The position numbers and the translations under genes were made by a program. From NCBI RefSeq assembly GCF_010993735.1, contig NZ_WQNI01000001.1, positions 310,001 through 374,000 on the forward strand: a stretch of DNA of 64,000 nucleotides, in the 5' to 3' direction. The stretch's first letter is position 1. Each line of letters begins with the position of its first letter. Positions 9,617 through 17,289 of the stretch are shown here, in pieces. Source of the DNA: Chelativorans alearensis (lineage in GTDB: Bacteria; Pseudomonadota; Alphaproteobacteria; Rhizobiales; Rhizobiaceae). A model generated the notes under the pieces. The model did no database searches, was not told where the DNA came from, and saw only the letters and a program-made list of their open reading frames with translations.

Positions 9617-11529
9617 GATAGCGCCTTCTTCCTCTGTTCGCGGGCACGGTAGGCCTCGACGGCTAGCAAGGCCGCACCGCCGCCAACCCCGACGACATCA
9701 CTGTAGATTGCGCCGGCAAAGGCCCCCGCCGGCACCAGCGCCATGAGACCCGCAAGACCGAACAGAACCCGCATCGGCATCGACAGCCTGGTGGCGACAT
9801 AGCCGGCGAGCGCGGCCGAGACAAGCCACACGCCCGCACCCGCGGTGACGACGGCAAAGACGATGTCCAGCGGCTCACCGATCAGAAGCAGCGTCGGCGA
9901 AAAGACGAACAGAAACGGCACGATGAAGGCCGACCAGCCGAACTTGGCCGAGGCGAAGCCGGTCTTCATCGCCGGCGCGTGAGCGATGCTGGCGGCAGCG
10001 AATGCGGCGATGGCGATGGGCGGCGTGATCATCGACATCATGCCGAAATAAAGCACGAAGAGGTGTGCGGCGATCGGCTCGATGCCCACCGCCACCAGTG
10101 CCGGCGCCACGAGTGCTGCCAGAAGCACATAGACGCCGAGCGTCGGCAGCCCCATGCCGAGCACGATGCACACCACCGCCGAAAGCACCAGAAGCACCGG
10201 CGCGCTGCCGCCGCCGATCTGCACCAGCGCATAGGTGAGGTTGAAGGAGAGCCCCGTGACGTTGAGCACGCCGATGACCAGCCCGGCGGCGGCCGAAATG
10301 ACGATGATCTCAACAACCGCCCTGCCGGTCTCCTCGAAGGAGGAAAGCAGCCTGCCGATGCCCGGCCGCACCGATTGATAGCCGAACAGAAGCGAGGTCG
10401 CGACGACGGTGAGCGCGGCTGCGAGCGCGGAACGCTCCGGCTGCCAGCGCAGCGAGAACAGCGCGCCGATGAGCACCACGAAGGCAAGGACGAAGTGCAG
10501 ACCCGCCAGCACCGGCTTCAACGGCGGAATCTCGGATTTCGGCACCGGCGCAATGCCGAGCCGTGCTGCCTCGAGATCCGCCTGGATGAAGAGTGCCACA
10601 TAATAGAGCAGCGCCGGCACGAGGGCTGCAAGCGCCACCTGCGCATAAGAGATCTGCAGGAATTCGGCCATGAGGAAGGCCGCCGCTCCCATGACCGGCG
10701 GCATGAGCTGACCGCCCGTGGAGGCGACTGCCTCGATGGCACCCGCCTTGTGGGCCGGATAGCCGTCACGCTTGATCATCGGGATGGTGACGATGCCGGT
10801 GGCGGTGACGTTGGCCACGGCCGAGCCCGAGATGGAGCCGAACAGGCCGGAGGCCAGAACCGCGATCTTCATGGAGCCGCCGCGAAAGCGCCCCATGAGA
10901 AGCAGCGAGGCATCGGTGAAGAAACGCGAACCTCCGGTAAGGCTGAGGAGGTTGCCAAACAGGATAAAGGCCACCACCACGGTGGCGGCCACGGCCATTG
11001 GAATGCCCAATATGCCGTTGGAATCGAAGGCCATGTAGCCGGTAAGCATCCGCCAGTCCTGGGCGCGCCCGGCAAGCCGCCCCGGCACATGGTCGCCGAA
11101 CATGGCATAGACGAGGAAGACGGCGATGATCACGACAAGGGCCCACCCCGTCGTGCGGCGCAGCGCCTCGAGTAGAAGCAGGATGATGACGAGGCCGGGC
11201 ACATAGGCGCTGGGCGGCCGTGAGAAGATGAAATTGACCACCTGCGGATAGCGCAGCGCCACGTAGGCCACGGCCGCGAAGGCGGCGAGCGCGAGGAGGC
11301 AGTCGTACCAGGGTGCGACCTCGCGCGCCGCCCCACGTCGCGCCGGCAGCATGAGGAAGACGATCGGCAGGGCGAACGCCAGGACGACCGCCAGGAACTG
11401 CTGCGGATAGAACGCCATGCCAAAGCTGCGCGGCAGGTTGAGCGACCATGCCACCGCCGTGAGCGTCAGGCAGACAGAAAGGACGCCCGCGATCGGGCGC
11501 CAGATGCCGGGCGGAAGGCCGGGCGTCAT
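9613..11529 (-). CDS. TRAP transporter fused permease (4TM/12TM, DctQM-type), TAXI system
   Basis: A 638-residue inner-membrane protein joining the small 4-helix (DctQ) part (about residues 1-150) to the large DctM transporter part. DctM hallmarks are visible: GSISGSAVANVTATGIVTIPMIKRDGYPAHKAGAIEAVASTGGQ split over two conserved blocks, LMPPVMGAAAFLMAEF, GMGLPTLGVYVLLAALVAPAL and LYFGMMSMITPPIAIAAFAAASIA. Fused permeases pair with TAXI-type binding proteins, and one is encoded 7 bp upstream. The system uses the ion gradient to import organic acids. The gene is followed by the coupled IclR gene. Confidence 0.93.
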   Translation of the reverse strand: MTPGLPPGIWRPIAGVLSVCLTLTAVAWSLNLPRSFGMAFYPQQFLAVVLAFALPIVFLMLPARRGAAREVAPWYDCLLALAAFAAVAYVALRYPQVVNFIFSRPPSAYVPGLVIILLLLEALRRTTGWALVVIIAVFLVYAMFGDHVPGRLAGRAQDWRMLTGYMAFDSNGILGIPMAVAATVVVAFILFGNLLSLTGGSRFFTDASLLLMGRFRGGSMKIAVLASGLFGSISGSAVANVTATGIVTIPMIKRDGYPAHKAGAIEAVASTGGQLMPPVMGAAAFLMAEFLQISYAQVALAALVPALLYYVALFIQADLEAARLGIAPVPKSEIPPLKPVLAGLHFVLAFVVLIGALFSLRWQPERSALAAALTVVATSLLFGYQSVRPGIGRLLSSFEETGRAVVEIIVISAAAGLVIGVLNVTGLSFNLTYALVQIGGGSAPVLLVLSAVVCIVLGMGLPTLGVYVLLAALVAPALVAVGIEPIAAHLFVLYFGMMSMITPPIAIAAFAAASIAHAPAMKTGFASAKFGWSAFIVPFLFVFSPTLLLIGEPLDIVFAVVTAGAGVWLVSAALAGYVATRLSMPMRVLFGLAGLMALVPAGAFAGAIYSDVVGVGGGAALLAVEAYRAREQRKKALS

Positions 11530-11536
11530 CGCGTCC

Positions 11537-12490
11537 CTACTCGCTCCAGAGGCCGGCTTCCCGATAGAAGCGGATGGCGCCTGGATGGTACTCGGTCGGC
11601 GCCGTGTCGCCCACCATATCCTGCGGGTCGAACTGGTTGAAGGGCGGGAAGGTCTCGGCCATCACCTCCTTGCTCTCGTGCAGGATCCTGGTCATTTCGT
11701 AGACGACGTCCTCCGGCGCGTTCGCGTGGGTGAAGACGAGCTGCGGATAGGCCATGTAGTGGGCCTTTTCCAAGACACCCGGCGCCTCGCCCGGCTCCAC
11801 CTCGACAAGGAAGGCCACCGGCCAGTGCTCGCGTATGGCGGCCAGCGTCTCCTCGTTGTTTTCCACCGGCAGCGCCCTCAGCCCACCGACGGCGGCATCG
11901 GCCTCGCGCACCTTGCCGGCGCCATGGGCGAAGATGAAGCCGACTGAATCCCCGGCGATGAAAGCATCCGCGCCGGCGACCACGCTTGGCACCTGCACCG
12001 GCTGCATGTCGTCGCGCGTCAGCCCGACTGAGGCATACATCGCGTCGAGCTGCGGCAGGATGGTGTTCTGCGCCGTATATCCGTCCACCATCGGCTTGCC
12101 TTTCAGGTCGGCGATCGTCTCGATGTCGGAATCGGCGCGCACGAAGATCGCTTCCCTGAGCGGCATGATGAGCCCGACCACCCTCAGATCCGGATTGGCG
12201 TTGCCCTCGAACCACGCCTCTCCTTCGAGCGCGTAGTTCACCTCCTGCAAATTGGCGACACCGAACTCGATGCCGCCCGAGGCCACGAAGGGGATATACT
12301 GGTTGGGACTGGTCGCCGGCTGGATGGTGGCGTTGAGGCCGCCCTTGTTGGCCGCGTTGGCGACCGCCGTGCCGATGTTGTGGAAGAGCGATCCAGGGTT
12401 GGATGTGGCGATGCCCACCGTCTGCGCCGCCGCGGCGCCGCTGAAGGCGAAGCCGGCCGCAAGCACGGCCGAAGCGATAAAGCGTCTCAT
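11537..12490 (-). CDS. TAXI family TRAP transporter solute-binding protein
   Basis: A 317-residue periplasmic protein with signal peptide MRRFIASAVLAAGFAFSGAAAAQ, cleaved after about residue 22. The mature part opens with TVGIATSNPGSLFHNIGTAVANAANK, the TAXI ligand-site start, then has SGGIEFGVANLQEV and ADLKGKPMVDGYTAQ. ATG at 12490 follows GGAGGAG; a longer in-frame start is not needed. It is the first gene of the operon (binding protein, fused permease, IclR) and has the ATCTCA-type palindrome 48-64 bp upstream. The ligand is unknown. The nearby ThDP enzyme and ACMSD-like hydrolase suggest an alpha-keto or aromatic acid. Confidence 0.9.
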   Translation of the reverse strand: MRRFIASAVLAAGFAFSGAAAAQTVGIATSNPGSLFHNIGTAVANAANKGGLNATIQPATSPNQYIPFVASGGIEFGVANLQEVNYALEGEAWFEGNANPDLRVVGLIMPLREAIFVRADSDIETIADLKGKPMVDGYTAQNTILPQLDAMYASVGLTRDDMQPVQVPSVVAGADAFIAGDSVGFIFAHGAGKVREADAAVGGLRALPVENNEETLAAIREHWPVAFLVEVEPGEAPGVLEKAHYMAYPQLVFTHANAPEDVVYEMTRILHESKEVMAETFPPFNQFDPQDMVGDTAPTEYHPGAIRFYREAGLWSE

Positions 12491-12537
12491 AATTCTCCTC
12501 CGCTGCTGCTTGTAGGTCGCCGGCAAAGGCGACATAA

Positions 12538-12554
12538 ATCCCTAAAAATGAGAT
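12538..12554 (-). promoter_or_regulatory. ATCCCT-N5-TGAGAT palindrome, candidate IclR operator
   Basis: An imperfect inverted repeat (ATCCCT AAAAA TGAGAT) with the same 6-5-6 geometry as the site at 8815-8831. It lies 48-64 bp upstream of the TAXI binding-protein ATG, in the divergent region shared with the ThDP enzyme gene (12709), and could control both directions. Confidence 0.55.
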
Positions 12555-12708
12555 TATTGTTTCATCATGCACTTGCGCTCGCCGATTTTTCAAGCGCATT
12601 CTGGTCCGGATCGCCCGCCGCCATGGCCCTTCCATATTCTGAAACGGGCCGGCGACGCTGAAACCGCGGGTATCCGTATCGATTTATGAGAATCGCAAGG
12701 AGGATGCG

Positions 12709-14433
12709 ATGGCGCCCGACCAGGCGGCAGGAAAGAGGGAAGCGGAAGGTCGGACAGGCGCGGAAGACCTCCTCCTCGGGCTGAAGCGCGCCGGCATCGA
12801 TTTCATCTTCGCCAACGCGGGAACCGATTTCCCGCCCATCATCGAGGCCTTCGCGGCGCTGGACGAGAGCGCCGTGCCGGTGCCCGTCACCGTGCCGCAC
12901 GAGACGGCGAGCGTGGCCATGGCGCATGGCTACTACCTCCTCACCGGCCGGCCACAGGCCACCATGGTCCATGTCAATGTCGGGCTTGCCAATTCCGCCA
13001 TGGGCGTCATCAACGCCGCCAGCGACAACATCCCCGTCCTCGTCATGTCCGGCCGCACGCCGATTACCGAGCACGGGCGGCGCGGCGCCCGCGTCTCGCC
13101 CATCCAATACGGGCAGGAGATGTACGACCAGTCCTCGCTGGTGAGCGACGTCGTCAAGTTCCACTACGAGATGCGCTATCCCGAGCAAGGTGGCTTGCTC
13201 GCCGCGCGCGCCGCGGCACTCGCCATGAGCGAGCCGAAAGGTCCGGTCTATATCAGCCTGCCGCGCGAGGCGCTGATGGACACCGTGCCGTCCTCCGCCA
13301 CCGATGGCGCTCGCCCGCAGATGCCGGCAACGGTGCCCTACCCCGATCCAGTGGCCATCGCACAAGCCGCGCAATGGCTTTCGGTGGCGAAAAGCCCGCT
13401 GATCGTTTGCCAGCGCGGCGATCCCGATGGACGCGTTGGTACCGCCCTTGCCGAACTGGCGGAGACCTTCGCCATTCCTATCGTCGAGCCTTTCTCGATC
13501 CGCAACGTGATGGCCTCCGACCACCCGATGTTCCTCGGCTACGACATCAAGCAGCCGCTGGCCGAGGCAGACGTGGTGCTGGTGGTCGACAGCGGCGTGC
13601 CATGGATCGAATCGCTGCACCGCCCGGCTACGGAGACGAAGATCGTCCATCTCGGCCCTGACCCGAATTTCCAGCGCATGCCCGTTCGCGGCTACCAGGC
13701 CGACCTCGCCATCGCCAGCGATGCCGCCGCCGGGCTCAGAGCGCTTGCGGCCGCCATCGCGCCGGCGGCGGGCGTGGGCGAGGAGCGGCGTTCCCGCTGC
13801 GCGCGGCTGAGCCGGGAGCGGCTGGAGAGGGCGGACGAGGACGCGGCGGCGGGTTGCAACAGTCCCATAAGCACGGAATGGATGAGCCATTGTGTTTCCG
13901 CGATCATGGGCGAGAGCGCGGTAATCTTCAGCGAACTCGGCATCCTGCCAGGCTCGATGCGCGTGAAAGGGCCGAACCGCATCTTCAGCAATCCGCACTC
14001 GGGCGGCCTCGGCTGGGCCCTGCCGGCGGCCCTCGGCGCTCAGCTTGCCGACCGCGAGCGGCTGGTCATCGCTTGCATGGGCGACGGCTCCTATATGTTC
14101 GCCAATCCGGTCGCCTGCCACCAGATCGCCGAGGCGCTGGAACTGCCGGTGCTCACCATCGTCAAGAACAACGGCATGTGGAACGCGGTACGCCGCTCCG
14201 TCGTCAACAGCTATCCGGGTGGTGCCGCCGCAAAGGCGAACCTTATGCCGCTCATATCGCTGGAGCCCTCTCCCGACTACACCCAGGTGGCCGCCGCCAG
14301 CCGCGCCTACACGGAGCGCGTGGAGCACGGCGCGGACTTGCCTGCCGCGCTTGGGCGAGCGGTGGAGGTGATCCGCAAGGAGCGGCGGCAGGTTGTGCTG
14401 GACCTGAAGGTCGCCGTTTCCGACAGGTACTAG
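12709..14433 (+). CDS. thiamine-diphosphate-dependent enzyme, acetolactate synthase/benzoylformate decarboxylase superfamily
   Basis: A 574-residue cytoplasmic ThDP enzyme with the usual PYR, central and PP domains. PYR domain: FIFANAGTDFPPIIEAF and VTVPHETASVAMAHGYYLLTGRPQ, where the Glu activates ThDP. Central domain: KSPLIVCQRGDPDGRVGTALAEL. PP domain: GWALPAALGAQLA, then the metal/diphosphate motif GDGSYMF ... VKNNGMW (GDG-N26-NN type). ATG at 12709 follows AAGGAGG. It is divergent from the TAXI-TRAP operon with a candidate IclR operator between them, so it may act on the imported compound, for example by decarboxylating a 2-keto acid. A TauE/SafE permease gene follows. The exact reaction cannot be read from sequence. 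Confidence 0.85.
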   Translation: MAPDQAAGKREAEGRTGAEDLLLGLKRAGIDFIFANAGTDFPPIIEAFAALDESAVPVPVTVPHETASVAMAHGYYLLTGRPQATMVHVNVGLANSAMGVINAASDNIPVLVMSGRTPITEHGRRGARVSPIQYGQEMYDQSSLVSDVVKFHYEMRYPEQGGLLAARAAALAMSEPKGPVYISLPREALMDTVPSSATDGARPQMPATVPYPDPVAIAQAAQWLSVAKSPLIVCQRGDPDGRVGTALAELAETFAIPIVEPFSIRNVMASDHPMFLGYDIKQPLAEADVVLVVDSGVPWIESLHRPATETKIVHLGPDPNFQRMPVRGYQADLAIASDAAAGLRALAAAIAPAAGVGEERRSRCARLSRERLERADEDAAAGCNSPISTEWMSHCVSAIMGESAVIFSELGILPGSMRVKGPNRIFSNPHSGGLGWALPAALGAQLADRERLVIACMGDGSYMFANPVACHQIAEALELPVLTIVKNNGMWNAVRRSVVNSYPGGAAAKANLMPLISLEPSPDYTQVAAASRAYTERVEHGADLPAALGRAVEVIRKERRQVVLDLKVAVSDRY

Positions 14434-14579
14434 GATGGGATTCACATTGCGCTTCCCAACCATGTGTCCCCCAGGTGGAACCGAGGGTTGCCGCGCTGAA
14501 CGCTTTCCTGGTTTAACCAGATCGATTTTCGGGTAATGAACCCAAACCGACCACGATCCCCCAAGAACGGACCCGCCAC

Positions 14580-15329
14580 GTGGCTTTCGAACCGGTGCAA
14601 CTCGCCATCATCTTCGCCTGTCTGGCGGGCGGCGGAATTCTCAAAGGGGCGACCGGCGCTGGTGCACCGGTGCTGGCGGTGCCGGCGCTGGCGATGATGT
14701 TCGACGTGAAGTTTGCCGTGGTGGTGATGATCATGCCGAACCTGCTCACCAATATCTGGCAGGGGTGGCTTTTCCGCCGACACCGTCTGCCGGCCTCCTT
14801 CGTCTGGGGTTTTGCCGCCGCAGGTGCGGCGGGCGTCCTCGCCGGCACGCTGATGCTCGCCTTCTTCTCCCAGAGGCTCCTTTCGCTCATGGTGGCGGCG
14901 GCGGTTTTCGGCTACGTACTTCTGCGGCTTGCGCGGCCGGACTGGAAAATCGCCTACCCGCTGGCCAGCCGGCTGCGCCTGCCAGCTGGCCTCACCGCCG
15001 GTGTGCTGCAGGGCGCCTCCGGCATCTCGGCGCCCGTCTCCATCACCTTCCTCAATGCGATGCGGCTGGAAAGGCCGGTCTTCATCTCCACCGTTTCAAT
15101 CTTTTTCGCGGTCATGACCGTGCTACAGATTCCCGCACTCGGTTATTTCGGCATCCTGTCGGGGCACGGCGCCCTGATCAGCCTCGCCGCCATCTTCCCG
15201 ATCCTCGCCTTCATGCCCGTCGGCTCAGTGCTGGCAAGGCGCCTGTCGAAGGAAAACTTCGACCGCGTCATCCTCGTCCTGCTCAGCATGCTGGCGCTGA
15301 AGCTGGTCTACGACGCCCTGGCGGGCTGA
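14580..15329 (+). CDS. sulfite exporter TauE/SafE family membrane protein (TSUP)
   Basis: A 249-residue polytopic inner-membrane protein with seven to eight predicted helices. TauE/SafE features: GGGILKGATGAGAPVLAVPALAMMF near the start, MIMPNLLTNIWQGWLFRR, and the second repeat LTAGVLQGASGISAPVSITFLNAM. Members move sulfur-containing or other small organic anions. The start is GTG at 14580; no strong ribosome-binding site is visible. It lies 146 bp after the ThDP enzyme gene on the same strand. A role in exporting an anion made by that enzyme, or importing its substrate, is possible but unproved. Confidence 0.85.
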   Translation: MAFEPVQLAIIFACLAGGGILKGATGAGAPVLAVPALAMMFDVKFAVVVMIMPNLLTNIWQGWLFRRHRLPASFVWGFAAAGAAGVLAGTLMLAFFSQRLLSLMVAAAVFGYVLLRLARPDWKIAYPLASRLRLPAGLTAGVLQGASGISAPVSITFLNAMRLERPVFISTVSIFFAVMTVLQIPALGYFGILSGHGALISLAAIFPILAFMPVGSVLARRLSKENFDRVILVLLSMLALKLVYDALAG

Positions 15330-15344
15330 ACCGGCACCATAGGT

Positions 15345-16823
15345 TCAACTCACCTTCGCCTCGGCGAAGTAGATGTGTCTCTTGCCGCCCTTCAGCGCCT
15401 CTTCGGCCCTGATGTCGAAATGGGCTTCAAGCAACGCGCGGAAGATTTCCGGGTGATAGTCGTTGTACTGGTCCTCGCGGTTGGCGAGCAGCGTCTGCAC
15501 CATCTCGTCGTCGCGGCCGACGAATTCGATCACCACCGCCGTCCCGAGCCCCGCCAGCCACTCGATGAAATCGGCGAGCGGGATGTTGGCGGTGATCACG
15601 ATGTGGTGGATGAGCGCCAGGCACAGCGTCAGCTCCGGCCGGCCACGCTCGGCGATGCCCTTACGCTCCGCGCCGCGCCAGCCCTGGTTGGGCGAGGCGT
15701 CGGCCAGGTTGACGACCAGCGGCAGGATGGACTTCGACGCCGCCCCGGCCTTCTCACGGCGGTAGAAGTGCTCGATGGCCATCCAGTCGCCGTCCATGGC
15801 CACCACGTAGTCGGCGTGCTCGGCGGCAATGCGCGAGAAGGTTCCGGTGTTGCAGCCGAGATCCCAGGCTAGCCGCCAGCGGCGGCTTGCCGCCGCCTGG
15901 TGCACGAAATCGGCTTTCCGCGCAAGCTCCGCGTCTTCGTAGGAATGGGTGCGATCGTATTCGGACCACTCGGTTTTCGTGCGTGCGGGCTCCAGCTTCG
16001 AGACGAGGGCTGTCAGCTTCTCCACGTTCCGCTCGATCAGTGCCTTGCCGAAGCCGGCATCGGCAAGCGCGCCGCGCATGTCCTGCCTGCCGCCGGCATA
16101 GCGTTTCTGCAGCGCACTTTGCGCGGCCACGTGCAGGAACACGCCGGGCCGCATGAGATCGCGCGCCGACATCAGGGCACGCATCTCTTCTGCAGGGATA
16201 CCGTCGATGCGCCCGCGCAGCCAGGGGCGGAAGTCGATGCCCTTATAGGCGGCGAGCATCAGCGGATAGAGGAAGAGTTCGCAGAACTGCCGGTAACCCA
16301 CCCACGGCTCGCCTTGTCTGAGCGGCTCGAAGGAAGGAACGTCGATGAAGACCGGGTGCACGCCGTTCCACTGGATGTTGTAGGGCGAGGAATCCTTCAG
16401 GATCATGTCCGCGCGAAGCGCGCTGCGCATCAGGTCGAGATGCAGCAGCGCGGCGTCCTTCAGCATGCCGAAGGTCCACTCGTAGGGGTAGGAGATATAG
16501 GGGACGCGGGCATGCTCCAGAACGCCCGCCCAGGCGCCAAGGGCGATGTTCTCTTTCCGCGGGTCGGCCAGGCTCGTCTCAATGATCCGGCCCCCGCTGC
16601 GGAAGCCTTCGAAGAAAGGCGCTTCCCGCAGGTGCCGCCAGTTCTCCAGCGCCCGCTCGCTCACATAGCGGAACACCCGCCCGTCACGATAGAAGACGGC
16701 ACCGTTGCGATCGCGATAGGAACCGGGCTCCAGTTCGCCCGCTCCATCGGAAGGCGCGCCGCCGGGCCCGCCGGCCTCGGCTCGGTTCGGCGCCTCGGCT
16801 TTCAGCGCGTGGGTCTCGTTCAC
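15345..16823 (-). CDS. class I SAM-dependent methyltransferase with kinase-like N-terminal region
   Basis: A 492-residue protein. The C-terminal half holds a Rossmann methyltransferase: WDLGCNTGTFSRIAAEHA (motif I, about residues 309-326), VVAMDGDW (acidic motif II) and LTLCLALIHHIVI (motif IV). The N-terminal half (about residues 35-260) has LKDSSPYNIQWNGVHPVFIDVPSFE, which resembles a kinase-like catalytic loop followed by a DFG-like strand. It may be a remnant or an active phosphotransferase. The layout recalls NoeA-type nodulation methyltransferases, a weak match from memory. The GTG start at 16823 overlaps the TGA of the small membrane-protein gene (GTGA), so the two are coupled. Probably acts on a surface glycan or lipid. 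Confidence 0.72.
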   Translation of the reverse strand: MNETHALKAEAPNRAEAGGPGGAPSDGAGELEPGSYRDRNGAVFYRDGRVFRYVSERALENWRHLREAPFFEGFRSGGRIIETSLADPRKENIALGAWAGVLEHARVPYISYPYEWTFGMLKDAALLHLDLMRSALRADMILKDSSPYNIQWNGVHPVFIDVPSFEPLRQGEPWVGYRQFCELFLYPLMLAAYKGIDFRPWLRGRIDGIPAEEMRALMSARDLMRPGVFLHVAAQSALQKRYAGGRQDMRGALADAGFGKALIERNVEKLTALVSKLEPARTKTEWSEYDRTHSYEDAELARKADFVHQAAASRRWRLAWDLGCNTGTFSRIAAEHADYVVAMDGDWMAIEHFYRREKAGAASKSILPLVVNLADASPNQGWRGAERKGIAERGRPELTLCLALIHHIVITANIPLADFIEWLAGLGTAVVIEFVGRDDEMVQTLLANREDQYNDYHPEIFRALLEAHFDIRAEEALKGGKRHIYFAEAKVS

Positions 16824-17092
16824 CTATCGGCCCGCGGTTGCGACTCCGCAACAGGCTCGTCCTCCGCCTCGTCCGTCTGAGGCGGGTCTTGTCTCAGCCC
16901 GACGAGCGAAAGGAATTTGTGCCAGTAGAGCTTGCCGGCGATCAGCAGACCCGCAATACCCCCCAGAAGCACCTGGAGGATCATGCTGCCTGTGCCGGCA
17001 TCCAGATAGGCATGTGCGCCGGAAGCGGACATGCCGAGGAACAAAGTAGAGAGGGTAAGCGGAAAGAGACGAGAGAAAAATCTAACGTGCAT
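16820..17092 (-). CDS. small membrane protein, YLDxGTGSMILQ family
   Basis: A 90-residue protein with an N-terminal hydrophobic segment or signal (FPLTLSTLFLGMSASGAHA), then AYLDAGTGSMILQVLLGGIAGLLIAG, a glycine-rich membrane helix, and a charged cytoplasmic tail (DEAEDEPVAE). This short YLDxGTGS pattern is found in small proteins encoded near extracellular polysaccharide and sulfatase-type genes, but I know of no defined role. It is translationally coupled to the methyltransferase gene and divergent from the sulfatase-fold gene, so a shared function in cell-surface modification is plausible. Confidence 0.7.
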   Translation of the reverse strand: MHVRFFSRLFPLTLSTLFLGMSASGAHAYLDAGTGSMILQVLLGGIAGLLIAGKLYWHKFLSLVGLRQDPPQTDEAEDEPVAESQPRADR

Positions 17093-17289
17093 CGAAGCTC
17101 CCTTTCGTCGGACCGGAGACGAACGCGGTTGACGGCTGTCAACGTGGTCGAGCAGAAGACGTTCCTTGTTGCTTCAAAAAAGTGACATAAATCTGTCATA
17201 AACGCTGACCGGTAGCAGATCGAAGGCTGGGATCGCTCCCGAACGCATTCCCGGAATCATGGAGCGCCGCGCCGAACGGAGGTGCTTTG

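Noticed and set aside
12709-14433. Sulfoacetaldehyde acetyltransferase (Xsc)
   Set aside because: The neighbouring TauE/SafE gene suggested it, but I could not identify Xsc-specific features; a general ThDP enzyme call is safer.
17287-17289. TTG as the start of the sulfatase-fold gene
   Set aside because: An ATG follows directly at 17290 with better spacing from GGAGG.
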